NCBI RefSeq assembly: GCF_010548305.1
Contig: NZ_JAAGLV010000001.1
Coordinates: forward strand, 248,001 to 312,000
Reading direction: 5' to 3'
Length of the DNA: 64,000 nt
Source: Streptomyces sp. SID13031
Lineage (GTDB): Bacteria > Actinomycetota > Actinomycetes > Propionibacteriales > Kribbellaceae
Positions within the stretch are counted from its first letter, which is position 1, and every line of letters starts with the position of its first letter. A program made the translations under genes and the position numbers. Below, piece after piece: positions 34,913 to 43,302 of the stretch. The notes under the pieces were generated by a model, which made no database searches, was not told the origin of the DNA, and worked only from the letters and a program-made list of their open reading frames with translations.

Positions 34913-35721
34913 CAGAGATCCTCTCCATCGGTCCCATCCAGGGCGTGCCGGCAACTGCAATCCTCATCCGGCTTGGGCAGTTGCCCGATCACCTCGGTCA
35001 GCAGTCCCTTCAGTCGCTCGATGCTGCGACCGAAGACCTCAAACACCTCCGCCTGGGTCACGCCTCCGCCGGCCTCGACACCGGCATCGTGATCGGTGAC
35101 AACGGCAACCGAGGTGTAGCAAAGCGCGAGCTCGCGAGCCAGCGACGCCTCCGGAGCACCCGTCATCCCGACCACCGACCACCCCTGCGCCGCATGCCAG
35201 CGAGACTCCGCCCGGGTCGAGAACCGAGGCCCGTTGATCACCACCATGGTGCCCTCGGCAACCACCGACCCGTTGCCCGCGGCAAGGACGGCTGCCCGCC
35301 CGGCAGCGCAGTACGGATCAGCCACCGACACATGCACGACCGGCGCGGCCACGCCGGAGCCGCCGCCGAGTCCGTCGTAGACGGTGTGCTCGCGTCCCCA
35401 AGTGCGATCGACGTACTGGTCCGGGACGAGCATCGTCCCCGGCGTCAGCGAAGCGCGCAGCGAGCCGACCGCGCAGGGTCCGAGCACCTGCCGTACGCCG
35501 AGGTGTCGCAGCGCCCACAGGTTGGCGCGGTAGTTGACGCGATGGGGCGGCAGGCGATGGTCCGCGCCGTGTCGGGGGATGAACGCGACCTCGCGCCCGT
35601 TGACGAGCCCGACCACGGGCGGTTGGCTCGGCGGGCCGAACGGCGTTTCGACCTCGACCGGTCGCGCCCCGGTCAGGAACGAGTAGAAGCCGGACCCACC
35701 GATCACACCGATTTCTGCCAT
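34909..35721 (-). CDS. mtnP: S-methyl-5'-thioadenosine phosphorylase (MTAP/PNP family)
   Basis: 270 aa. Cleaves 5'-methylthioadenosine (or a related purine nucleoside) with phosphate. Family features: IGVIGGSGFYSF at the start, FIPRHGADHRLPPHRVNYRANLW, GPCAVGSLR, VINGPRFSTRAESRWHA, VGMTGAPEASLAREL and VVTDHDAG. ATG at 35721; an open frame 73 codons longer upstream is proline-rich and not part of the family. Use of MTA against inosine or hypoxanthine-type substrates cannot be settled; relatives with this profile are annotated both ways. Coupled to the downstream epimerase gene. Confidence 0.87.
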   Translation of the reverse strand: MAEIGVIGGSGFYSFLTGARPVEVETPFGPPSQPPVVGLVNGREVAFIPRHGADHRLPPHRVNYRANLWALRHLGVRQVLGPCAVGSLRASLTPGTMLVPDQYVDRTWGREHTVYDGLGGGSGVAAPVVHVSVADPYCAAGRAAVLAAGNGSVVAEGTMVVINGPRFSTRAESRWHAAQGWSVVGMTGAPEASLARELALCYTSVAVVTDHDAGVEAGGGVTQAEVFEVFGRSIERLKGLLTEVIGQLPKPDEDCSCRHALDGTDGEDLW

Positions 35722-35841
35722 GCGATCGACCCTAGGATCCCGCGACCCGGCAACTACCCGATCCGCCCGGACCGTCAGGGCTCCGTAATCGACGACCGGG
35801 GGCGGTGGGGGTGGGGAAGGTATTGATGGTCGAATGGCCCC

Positions 35842-36327
35842 GTGACGGTCTCCGGAGCGCTGATTGTGGTAGGAGTCCTGCTGCTCCTGCTCGGCGCCTA
35901 CAGCAGCTGGACCGCCGGCCGCATCGACCGCCTCCACCACCGCGTCGCCACCGCCCGCGCCTCCCTGGAGACGGAACTCGCCCGCCGCTCCGCCCTGGTC
36001 GCCGAGCTGGCCGGCAGCGGCGTACTCGACCCCGCCTCCTCCCTACTCTTGCTGGATGCAGCCCACCGAGCCCGTACTGCGAACAGCGACGAGCGCGAGC
36101 GATCCGAGTCGGCGTTGACGCGCGCGATCGGGGCGACTGCGACCGACCTGGAGCCGTGGGCGACAGAGCTCGGTACTGCGTCGCGGCGGGTCCAGTTGGC
36201 CAGGCGGTTCCACAACGACATCGTGGTGTCGACCCGCGAGCTGCGGCGGCGCCGGATCGTCACCTGGTTCCGGCTGGCCGGTCACGCGCCGATGCCCGGC
36301 ACCATCGAACTCGAGGACGGCAGCTGA
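35842..36327 (+). CDS. LemA-like small membrane protein
   Basis: 161 aa from a GTG at 35842. One N-terminal membrane helix (residues about 5-22, ALIVVGVLLLLLGAYSSW), then a helical body resembling the LemA four-helix fold, with VATARASLETELARRSALVAELA and the terminal QLARRFHNDIVVSTRELRRR. Similarity is by pattern only. The stop overlaps the sigma-factor start (TGATG), so the two are co-translated. It could act with that sigma factor, but nothing shows how. Confidence 0.65.
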   Translation: MTVSGALIVVGVLLLLLGAYSSWTAGRIDRLHHRVATARASLETELARRSALVAELAGSGVLDPASSLLLLDAAHRARTANSDERERSESALTRAIGATATDLEPWATELGTASRRVQLARRFHNDIVVSTRELRRRRIVTWFRLAGHAPMPGTIELEDGS

Positions 36328-37172
36328 TGACCGTGACCGAGGGGACCTTCGCGGAGCAGGCGGAGCAGTTCCGGTACGAGCTGCGCGTGCACTGTTACCG
36401 GATGCTCGGCTCGTACGACGACGCCGAGGACCTGGTCCAGGAGACCTTCCTGCGCGCCTGGCGCAAGCGCGAAGACTTCAGGGGTGAACACAGTGAGGGC
36501 CGGTCGTCGTTCCGCGCCTGGCTCTACAAGATCGCGACCAACGCCTGCATCGACGACGTACGCCGCCCGCAGCGCGTCCTGCCGCATCAGCTGGAGCCCT
36601 CGTCCTGGCCGACCGGCGAGGCCGTTGCCCGCGACGACCTGCCTTGGCTGCAACCGTTCCCGGATGTGCTGCTCGACTCCAGCGTCGCCTCGGTCAACAG
36701 TGCCCTGCAGCGGGCTCGGCCGGTACTACGGGAGCACCTGCCGGCCCGGCGTACGGAGTGGGCGCCGACGGGGGATCCGTCAGCGGACGAGCAGGCGTTA
36801 CTGGCGAAGTACATGACTGCCTGGGACCGGGCCGACTCGGCCGGGATCGCCGCGCTGATGCACGAGGACATCCGGATCACGATGCCGCCGTACCCGTTCT
36901 GGTTCTCGGGCCGGGTGGACGCCGAGCGGATCTGGGCCGCAAACCTCGAACCGGGCGGCGACACCAACCGGGGCGACTGGCGGTTCGTGGTCATCGGCGT
37001 GAACCGTCAACCCGGGCTGGCGGGCTACCTGAAGGTTCCCGGCGACAGTCTCTACCGGCCTTTCGGCATCGACGCCTTCCGGATCGAGGACGGCCTGATC
37101 GCCGAGCTGACCGCCTTCGAGTTCACCGACTTCGAGCGACTCGGACTACCGCCCTATTTGGCGTCGGCATAG
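36327..37172 (+). CDS. ECF sigma factor (SigG/SigX5-like) lacking most of region 4, with SnoaL-like C-terminus
   Basis: 281 aa; relatives are about 325-340. Sigma region 2 is complete (ELRVHCYRMLGSYDDAEDLVQETFLRAWRK). The family block PWLQPFPDVLLD is then joined directly to SSVASVNSALQRARPVLREHL, which is the end of region 4.2. In relatives about 55-60 residues separate these, covering the linker and the first helices of region 4. The frame is kept. A SnoaL-like domain follows (DRADSAGIAALMHEDIRITMPPY...). If expressed, -35 recognition should be lost or altered. The stop overlaps the convergent polymerase gene by 19 bp. Confidence 0.85.
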   Translation: MTVTEGTFAEQAEQFRYELRVHCYRMLGSYDDAEDLVQETFLRAWRKREDFRGEHSEGRSSFRAWLYKIATNACIDDVRRPQRVLPHQLEPSSWPTGEAVARDDLPWLQPFPDVLLDSSVASVNSALQRARPVLREHLPARRTEWAPTGDPSADEQALLAKYMTAWDRADSAGIAALMHEDIRITMPPYPFWFSGRVDAERIWAANLEPGGDTNRGDWRFVVIGVNRQPGLAGYLKVPGDSLYRPFGIDAFRIEDGLIAELTAFEFTDFERLGLPPYLASA

Positions 37173-38806
37173 ACCTCCACGATGGCGGTCGTGAAGGGGA
37201 AGCGGGTGGGGGTCTCGCCGAAGGTGATCCGGCCCGCCAGGTCGCCCGCGGCCTGGATCGCCAGGGCAACCTCGTCGGCCTCACCGGCCGGGCAGTGCAC
37301 GATCACTTCGTCGTGCTGGAAGAAGACCAGCTCGGCCTTGAGCTCGGTGATGGACTGTCGGAGCGCCGCCATCATCAACAGCGCCCAGTCGGCAGCTGAC
37401 CCTTGGACAACGAAGTTCCGGGTGAACCGGCCGCGTGCCCGAGCGTGTCGTGCATCCGTCTGCCGCTCCTCCGACGGACCTTCCAGCATCGCCTCGTCGA
37501 TCGGCGAGCCCGATGGCGGACAGGTCCGCCCGAGCCAGGTGCGGACCAAGCGGCCCTCCTCACCGGCTCGCGCCGCATCGTCGACGTACGCGACGGCCTT
37601 CGGGAACCGCTTCCGCAGCATGGCCAGATTCTTCAGCCCGTCGCCTGACGTCTGCCCGTAGATCGAGCCCAGTACGGCGAGCTTCGCCATCCCGCGATCG
37701 CCCGAGAACGCCTTGTCCGAAACGGCTTTGTAGAGGTCGCCCGAGTCGCCGGCGACCTCCATCAACCCGGGATCGCGGGAGATCGCGGCCAGTACGCGGG
37801 GCTCCAGCTGCGACGCATCGGCGACCACCAGCCGCCAGCCGGGATCGGCGACCACCGCGCGGCGGATGACCTTGGGGATCTGCAGCCCGCCACCACCGTT
37901 CGTCACCCAGCGCCCGGACACTGTGCCGCCGGGGATGAAGCCCGGCCGGAACCGCCCGTCGTGGACCCAGTCGTTGAGCCACGTCCAGCCGTTGGCCGTG
38001 TAGATCCGGTAGAGCGTCTTGTACTCCAACAGCGGCGCGACGGCCGGGTGGTCGATCCGCTCGAGCTCCCACTTCCTCGTCGTGCTGACCTGGTGCCCGG
38101 CGTTCTTGAAAGCCTTCAGCACGTCGGCGGGCAGATCCGGCCGGACCCGTCGGCCGAACGCCTCCGAGATCTGATCGGCCAACTCGGTCAGCCGTCGCGG
38201 CTCGCCACTGCCGGCGAACCGGTCGCCGAGCAGCTCGTGCAGCAACGCGCGATGCGTCTCCGCGCTCCAGGGCAGCCCGGCACGATCCATCTCGGCGGCG
38301 ACGAGCATCCCGGACGACTCCGAGGCGGTCAGCAGCCGCATGCGCTCCGGATACTCGGCTTGTCGGTGCCGGCGAAGCTGGTCGGCGTAGACCTGGAGCA
38401 GCACCTCGAAGGCGATCGGCTCCTCGTGGATCTCGAACAGAGACGACTGCTCACCCGGTGTCGTCGACCGCAACGGCGGATCGGGAGGTACCGGCTTGCC
38501 ACTCAACCGCGCCCACGCAGCCGCCGCCGACCGCGGCTCACCCCATCGCCCCTCATGCCCGAGCAGCAGCAACTCAGCAGCCTCGACGTCATAACACCGC
38601 TCAACCCGCACCCCCGCCGCGAGCAACCGCGGATAAATCTCCGGCGTAGACCGCCAAACCCACCGAGTCACCTCCGGCCGCGCCCCCACCGCCGCGGCCA
38701 ACTCCCGCTCCCGCACCACCGCCCCAGCAGGCAGCCCGTCAGGACGCAGGGCAACAAGCAACGCCCCACCACCCTCCACCGGCGCAATCGCCCACCGCTC
38801 ATCCAT
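37154..38806 (-). CDS. Bifunctional 3'-5' exonuclease/DNA polymerase (family A, actinobacterial type)
   Basis: 550 aa, far shorter than Pol I and lacking the 5' nuclease. The polymerase core shows motif A-like VVADASQLEPRVLAAI, motif B/O-helix KLAVLGSIYGQTSGDGLK, and motif C FFQHDEVIVHCP with the catalytic Asp. An N-terminal domain corresponds to a 3'-5' exonuclease-like fold in relatives but lacks obvious DEDD signatures here. ATG at 38806 chosen because MDERWAIAPV begins the conserved part; an in-frame start 81 bp upstream is repetitive. Probable accessory repair polymerase. Confidence 0.88.
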   Translation of the reverse strand: MDERWAIAPVEGGGALLVALRPDGLPAGAVVRERELAAAVGARPEVTRWVWRSTPEIYPRLLAAGVRVERCYDVEAAELLLLGHEGRWGEPRSAAAAWARLSGKPVPPDPPLRSTTPGEQSSLFEIHEEPIAFEVLLQVYADQLRRHRQAEYPERMRLLTASESSGMLVAAEMDRAGLPWSAETHRALLHELLGDRFAGSGEPRRLTELADQISEAFGRRVRPDLPADVLKAFKNAGHQVSTTRKWELERIDHPAVAPLLEYKTLYRIYTANGWTWLNDWVHDGRFRPGFIPGGTVSGRWVTNGGGGLQIPKVIRRAVVADPGWRLVVADASQLEPRVLAAISRDPGLMEVAGDSGDLYKAVSDKAFSGDRGMAKLAVLGSIYGQTSGDGLKNLAMLRKRFPKAVAYVDDAARAGEEGRLVRTWLGRTCPPSGSPIDEAMLEGPSEERQTDARHARARGRFTRNFVVQGSAADWALLMMAALRQSITELKAELVFFQHDEVIVHCPAGEADEVALAIQAAGDLAGRITFGETPTRFPFTTAIVEVYADAK

Positions 38807-39037
38807 ACCCCCGATCCTCACACCCCCCACCGACATTCCCCCCACCCACACCGCACCACTCACCGCACGGCCCAGCTCACCACTCACCTCACCCCGCAGG
38901 GCTCACCTCGCCTCGCGCCCGCTCGCGTCGCCCGGACCGCCCAGCCCGGCTCTGCCCGCCCCACCTCGCACCCGCTCACCTCGCCCCACCTCGCCTCGCG
39001 CCCGCTCGCCTCGCCCCGCTCCTACCCCTGGCCGTCG

Positions 39038-39073
39038 CCCATCGTTTGAGGGGTCAACCCCTCATACGATGGG
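39038..39073. repeat. Near-perfect inverted repeat, 17-bp arms
   Basis: CCCATCGTTTGAGGGGT (39038-39054) and ACCCCTCATACGATGGG (39057-39073) pair with one mismatch around a 2-nt centre. It shares the TGAGGGGT core with the next inverted repeat. Confidence 0.8.
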
Positions 39074-39105
39074 TTGCCCCTTCGGAATCGGGCTGGTCAA
39101 CCCAC

Positions 39106-39143
39106 CGTCTGAGGGGTTGACCCCCGGGTTGACCCCTCAAACG
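39106..39143. repeat. Inverted repeat with GGGTTGACCC core copies
   Basis: CGTCTGAGGGGT (39106-39117) and ACCCCTCAAACG (39132-39143) form 12-bp arms with one mismatch; the 14 nt between them contain further GACCCC/GGGTTG pieces. Related to the repeat at 39038-39073. Confidence 0.75.
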
Positions 39144-39260
39144 TCGCCCAGCCGCATGCCAGGCTCCACCCCCTTGCACAGGGTTCCCCACTGCCCTGCC
39201 AACGGGCGTACCCCACAGCCAGGGGTCAGCTCCCCGCCGCGGGGTTCACCCCGCGATGAG

Positions 39261-39337
39261 GGTTCCGCCTCTCGTACCAGGCTCCGCTCCTCGTACTGGG
39301 GTTCCGCTCCTCGTACCGGGTTCCGCCTCTCGTATGG
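39261..39337. repeat. Four-copy 19-20-bp tandem repeat
   Basis: Units start at 39261, 39280, 39300 and 39319 with consensus GGTTCCGCYYCTCGTAYYG. There are no spacers, so it is not a CRISPR array. Confidence 0.8.
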
Positions 39338-39463
39338 GGCGCAGCCTCGCGCCGAGGGGTTCGCTCGGGGAAGCGGGGGCGCCCTCGAGGTGGGTTCGCC
39401 TTCTTTGGTGGGTTCGCACATTGGCGTGGCAGTGGGGAGCCCCGTTGGCAGGGAGCGGCACCC

Positions 39464-39574
39464 CTTGGTGGGGTTCGCCTCGGGGGTGAGGGGCGCTCTT
39501 GGGTGGGTTGCGTGTTGGTCTGACGATGGGCGAACCCCACCAAGCGGGGTTAGCCCTCTTGGTGGGGTTCGCCC
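39464..39574. repeat. Three copies of CTTGGTGGGGTTCGCC, two forming a 17-bp perfect inverted repeat
   Basis: Direct copy at 39464-39479. The reverse complement GGGCGAACCCCACCAAG at 39528-39544 and CTTGGTGGGGTTCGCCC at 39558-39574 are perfect 17-bp arms around a 13-nt loop. Looser copies (GGTGGGTTCGC) occur at about 39399-39420. Confidence 0.8.
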
Positions 39575-39703
39575 GCCGGGGTGGATGGGGGCGGGGCGGG
39601 AGTGCGGGGTGAAGGGGCGCGGGAGTGCCGGGGTGGGGGGGCAGGGGGTGCAGGGAGTGCGGGAGTGCACGGTGAGTGAGGCCAATTGTGGGAGGCTGGA
39701 CTT

Positions 39704-41059
39704 ATGTGGCGGGGGAGTGATTTGGATCCGGTGGATGGGACCAAGACCGAGCAGGTCGAGGCTCTTGTGTTGCGGCGGATCGAGCGGGGGGATCTGTCGA
39801 TCGGATCCCGGCTTCCGTCGGAGCGGGTGCTGGCTGAGCGGCTGGGGCTCAGCCGGGTGACCGTTGTGCGGGCGTTGGACCAGTTGCGGGCCGACGGCGT
39901 GCTGGAGACGAAGCGTGGCTCCGGTACTCACGTCAGGCCGCTGGACAGGCTCCTGGACCCCATTGCGCCCGCCTCGACCGTCTCCGCGGGCGACCAGCCA
40001 CTCCTGGATCTACGGTTCGCCACCACGGCCGCACCACACGACGTGGCCGAGGTAGCGGCGCAGATAGTGGCAGAGCGCCTCCCGCAGGCCATGGGCGGCG
40101 ACGGCCCGCCGTCTGGCGGCTCACTAGAGCTCCGTACTGCGCTCGCGGAGCGCCTCACCTTGGAGGGCGTACCGACCGAGCCGGGCCAGTTGACGCTGAC
40201 AGTAGGTGCCGCAGCCGGCCTCAACGCCGCCCTCGCCGGGCTAGACCTAGGACCTGGCGTGGCGATCACCGAGTCGCCGACGTACCCAGCAGCCTTCGAC
40301 CTGCTCCGCCGACACCGGCTGGACGTGGTCGGCTGGCCGGCGGGTGTCTGGGACACGGATCAGCTGGCCCACCTCTGTCGGCGACACAAGCCGAAGGTGA
40401 TCTACCTCCAGGCGGACAACCACAACCCCACCGGCCTCAGCCTCCCAGCGGACCGGCGTACGGCCGTAGTGGAGATCGCCCGGCGGTACGACGCGGCCCT
40501 GATCAGCGACGAGACCATGCGCCCGCTCTGGCTGGCCAGTGGCGATCAGGCCGAGCCTCTGAGCCGCTACCCGCGCACTGTCAGCGTCGGGTCGCTCAGC
40601 AAGACGGTCTGGGGCGGTCTGCGCGTCGGCTGGGTCAGAACCGGGCGCCAACTGCGCAGGCGGATCAACACGTCGGCCCAGCTCAGCGTGACGTCACCCA
40701 GCGCACTGGACGACCTACTGGCGCAGGCGATCCTTGGCCGGCTCGACCGGGTGATCTCCCGGCGCAAGACGCGACTCCGCTCCAACCTGGCCGCTCTCGA
40801 GACTGGGCTGAAGACCCTGGACGGAGTGGCGTGGCCGACCCCGACCGGTGGGATGACGCTGTGGCTCGAGTTCACCGAAGTACGCGCGAGGCGCGTGCTG
40901 GAGGCTGCTCGGGGGCAGGGGCTACTGCTGGGAGCAGGCGATCTCTTCACGCCGGACGGCACCGACCGGCGGCATATCCGGATTCCGTTCACCGCACCAC
41001 CCGCCACGCTGCGACTCGTCGTCGCCCGCCTGAGCGCCGCGCTCGACCAAGCGAGCTGA
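39704..41059 (+). CDS. pdxR: MocR/PdxR-type regulator (GntR wHTH plus aminotransferase domain)
   Basis: 451 aa. N-terminal GntR winged helix (SIGSRLPSERVLAERLGLSRVTVVRALDQL; residues about 28-85) linked to a fold-type I aminotransferase domain with NPTGLSLP, SDETMRPLW and the PLP lysine in SVGSLSKTVWGG. Such proteins bind PLP and control vitamin B6 synthesis, which fits the pdxS gene 141 bp downstream. ATG at 39704 with GGGAGG eight bases upstream. Here it is in tandem with pdxS, not divergent as in several relatives, so read-through could couple the two. Confidence 0.9.
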   Translation: MWRGSDLDPVDGTKTEQVEALVLRRIERGDLSIGSRLPSERVLAERLGLSRVTVVRALDQLRADGVLETKRGSGTHVRPLDRLLDPIAPASTVSAGDQPLLDLRFATTAAPHDVAEVAAQIVAERLPQAMGGDGPPSGGSLELRTALAERLTLEGVPTEPGQLTLTVGAAAGLNAALAGLDLGPGVAITESPTYPAAFDLLRRHRLDVVGWPAGVWDTDQLAHLCRRHKPKVIYLQADNHNPTGLSLPADRRTAVVEIARRYDAALISDETMRPLWLASGDQAEPLSRYPRTVSVGSLSKTVWGGLRVGWVRTGRQLRRRINTSAQLSVTSPSALDDLLAQAILGRLDRVISRRKTRLRSNLAALETGLKTLDGVAWPTPTGGMTLWLEFTEVRARRVLEAARGQGLLLGAGDLFTPDGTDRRHIRIPFTAPPATLRLVVARLSAALDQAS

Positions 41060-41078
41060 GTCACAGCTCGGTCCGGTC

Positions 41079-41137
41079 TCAGTCCAGTTGATCCGAGGTG
41101 GACTGATGGTTGTCAGTCCAGTCGTCCTAGGCTGGAC
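41079..41137. promoter_or_regulatory. Candidate PdxR operator array before pdxS
   Basis: Two direct copies of TCAGTCCAGT (41079-41088 and 41113-41122) flank an inverted copy (GTGGACTGA, 41099-41107); a further inverted piece (GGCTGGAC) is at 41130-41137. Direct plus inverted half-sites are typical of MocR-family targets. A TAGGCT -10-like hexamer lies at 41128-41133. Confidence 0.5.
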
Positions 41138-41200
41138 GTGTGCCAGGGCAGCAAAAAGGCAGCAAGAAGGCCGCAGCAAGGCCGTGACCAGGAGGATGCA

Positions 41201-42103
41201 GTGACCGAGACCCAGAACAGCCCGCAGACCGGTACCGCGAAGGTCAAGCGGGGGATGGCCGAGATGCTCAAGGGCGGCGTGATCATGGACGTCGTCACCG
41301 CCGAGCAGGCCAAGATCGCCGAGGACGCCGGCGCCGTCGCGGTGATGGCGCTCGAGCGGGTCCCGGCCGACATCCGCGCCCAGGGCGGCGTCTCCCGGAT
41401 GAGCGACCCGGACATGATCGACTCGATCATCAACACCGTGTCGATCCCGGTGATGGCCAAGGCCCGGATCGGTCACTTCGTCGAGGCGCAGGTGCTGCAG
41501 AGCCTCGGTGTCGACTACATCGACGAGTCCGAGGTGCTCACCCCGGCCGACTACGCCAACCACATCGACAAGTGGAACTTCACCGTTCCCTTCGTCTGTG
41601 GCGCGACCAACCTGGGCGAGGCGCTGCGCCGGATCACCGAGGGCGCGGCGATGATCCGCTCCAAGGGCGAGGCCGGCACCGGTGACGTGTCCAACGCGAC
41701 CACCCACATGCGCCAGATCCGCCAGCAGCTCCGCCACCTGCAGAACCTGCCCGAGGACGAGCTGTACGTCGCGGCGAAGGAGCTGCAGGCGCCGTACGAG
41801 CTGGTCAAGGAGGTCGCACTGGCCGGCAAGCTTCCGGTCGTGCTGTTCACCGCCGGTGGCATCGCCACTCCGGCCGACGCCGCGATGATGATGCAGCTCG
41901 GCGCCGAGGGCGTGTTCGTCGGCTCCGGCATCTTCAAGTCCGGCAACCCGGCCCAGCGCGCCGAGGCGATCGTCAAGGCCACCACCTTCTACGACGACCC
42001 GGACGTGCTCGCCAAGGTCTCCCGCGGTCTGGGCGAGGCCATGGTCGGCATCAACGTCGACGAGATCCCCCAGCCGCACCGGCTCGCCGAGCGCGGCTGG
42101 TAA
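41201..42103 (+). CDS. pdxS: Pyridoxal 5'-phosphate synthase subunit PdxS
   Basis: 300 aa TIM-barrel synthase that forms PLP from ribose 5-phosphate, glyceraldehyde 3-phosphate and ammonia supplied by PdxT. Family blocks: [56 protein letters not shown] (with an active-site lysine), [17 protein letters not shown] and [16 protein letters not shown] at 41201 has AGGAGG at ideal spacing; an in-frame open stretch upstream (from 41138) is basic and not conserved. pdxT follows after one intervening gene. Confidence 0.97.
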   Translation: MTETQNSPQTGTAKVKRGMAEMLKGGVIMDVVTAEQAKIAEDAGAVAVMALERVPADIRAQGGVSRMSDPDMIDSIINTVSIPVMAKARIGHFVEAQVLQSLGVDYIDESEVLTPADYANHIDKWNFTVPFVCGATNLGEALRRITEGAAMIRSKGEAGTGDVSNATTHMRQIRQQLRHLQNLPEDELYVAAKELQAPYELVKEVALAGKLPVVLFTAGGIATPADAAMMMQLGAEGVFVGSGIFKSGNPAQRAEAIVKATTFYDDPDVLAKVSRGLGEAMVGINVDEIPQPHRLAERGW

Positions 42104-42117
42104 CGGCCCGGCTCTCG

Positions 42118-42678
42118 GTGGCAGACGAAGTAGTGAGTGAGCGGACCGCGCGCGAGTTGCGCGGTCTCGCTCGCGTTCTGGTCCGCTCCGGGTACGCCGA
42201 CCGCGCGGCGGTCACCGCTGCGTTGACCGAGGCCGTGCAGGAAGACGCACCGGCGGCCGACCCGGTTGTACTCGTGCCGGAGCTGGTCGACGAGGCAGTG
42301 GCGGCACTGGCGAGCGACTCGGCTGGGTGGCCCGAGGAGACCGATCCGGACCGGCTGGACGAAGTACTGGCTGAGCTGGAGTCTCTGGGCGTTGTAGTAG
42401 TCCGCTACACCTCGGACCATCACGCTGCACGTGAAGTACTGGAGTCGGCGACCGACCCCAAGGGACTGGTGTTCTTCACCGACACCGACGTCTGGCACGC
42501 GGTCGACTTCAGCATGCTCGAGCTGAAGGTCTGGCACCCCGACACGGCCAACGTCGCGCCAGGGGAGTCGCTCCTGGACGACGTACTGGCTCTCCTGCGC
42601 GAGCGGGAGCTACCGGCCACCTTCGACGAGGGCCGGATCGAAGTGACCATCGACTGGCAACGGAGGGTTCAGCTGTGA
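42118..42678 (+). CDS. Unknown protein between pdxS and pdxT (DUF6891-like)
   Basis: 186 aa, acidic, soluble, from a GTG at 42118. No motif tied to catalysis is evident. Conserved-looking stretches are [45 protein letters not shown] and [17 protein letters not shown]. It resembles actinobacterial DUF6891 proteins by pattern, which I cannot confirm. The stop overlaps pdxT by GTGA and it follows pdxS by 14 bp, so it is firmly inside the PLP synthase operon. Function unknown. Confidence 0.8.
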   Translation: MADEVVSERTARELRGLARVLVRSGYADRAAVTAALTEAVQEDAPAADPVVLVPELVDEAVAALASDSAGWPEETDPDRLDEVLAELESLGVVVVRYTSDHHAAREVLESATDPKGLVFFTDTDVWHAVDFSMLELKVWHPDTANVAPGESLLDDVLALLRERELPATFDEGRIEVTIDWQRRVQL

Positions 42679-43268
42679 CCGTGATCGGCGTATTCGCGCT
42701 GCAGGGCAACGTGCGGGAGCACCTGGCGATGCTGGAGACGGTCGGCGTCGAGGCCCGGCCGGTACGCCGCCCTGCCGAGCTCGCCGCCGTCGACGGGCTG
42801 GTGCTGCCCGGTGGCGAGTCGACCACGATGGACAAGCTGGCCCGGACGTTCGAGCTGTTCGAGCCGTTGCAGAAGCGGATCGCGGACGGGTTGCCGGTCT
42901 TCGGGACCTGCGCCGGGATGATCATGCTGGCCAACGAGATCACCGGCGGGATCGAGGGCCAGGAGACGCTCGGCGGGCTGGACGTGACGGTCCGGCGGAA
43001 CGCGTTCGGGCGGCAGGTCGACTCGTTCGAGGCGGATCTCGACTTCAGCGCGTTCGACGCGCCGTACCATGCCGTGTTCATCCGGGCACCGTGGGTGGAA
43101 CGCGTCGGGCGCGACGTCGAAGTACTGTCGACAGTCCGGTCCGGCCCGGCCACGGGTAGGATCGTCGCGGTTCGCCACGATCGGCTGCTGGCCACGTCGT
43201 TCCACCCGGAGATGACGGGTGACGCTCGGCTGCACGGCTACTTCGCCGATCTGGTGCGCGACCTCTAG
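42675..43268 (+). CDS. pdxT: Pyridoxal 5'-phosphate synthase glutaminase subunit PdxT
   Basis: 197 aa class I glutamine amidotransferase that feeds ammonia to PdxS. Catalytic triad: Cys79 ([10 protein letters not shown]), His177 and Glu179 (SFHPEMTGD). The PGGEST glutamine-binding loop is at residues 45-50. GTG start overlaps the stop of the upstream unknown gene. Confidence 0.96.
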   Translation: MTVIGVFALQGNVREHLAMLETVGVEARPVRRPAELAAVDGLVLPGGESTTMDKLARTFELFEPLQKRIADGLPVFGTCAGMIMLANEITGGIEGQETLGGLDVTVRRNAFGRQVDSFEADLDFSAFDAPYHAVFIRAPWVERVGRDVEVLSTVRSGPATGRIVAVRHDRLLATSFHPEMTGDARLHGYFADLVRDL

Positions 43269-43302
43269 GTCAGTTGCAGGCGGTAGAAGGGTTGGGTTCG
43301 CG

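Larger units (their letters stand above)
38807..39703. repeat. Non-coding, repeat-dense intergenic region (about 0.9 kb)
   Basis: No credible gene lies between the polymerase gene and pdxR. 38807-39037 is a C-rich tract of CTCGCC/CCACCTCG-like words with strong strand skew. From 39038 come inverted repeats around GAGGGGTTGACCCC, a four-copy 19-20-bp tandem repeat (39261-39337), several GGTGGGGTTCGC copies, and a G-rich run (39580-39660) of GGAGTGCGGG-like words mirroring the C-rich start. Open frames across it read as low-complexity peptides on both strands and have no family similarity I recognise. Confidence 0.8.

Noticed and set aside
39261..39337. CRISPR-like short repeats
   Set aside because: Four adjoining 19-20-bp copies without spacers and with no cas genes.
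39069..39931. Overlapping open frames of about 260 codons on both strands in the repeat region
   Set aside because: Products are repeats of short words from the tandem and inverted repeats, with no family and no ribosome site; better read as non-coding.
41138..41200. Longer N-terminus for PdxS
   Set aside because: The extra 21 residues are basic and unconserved; AGGAGG is placed for the GTG at 41201.
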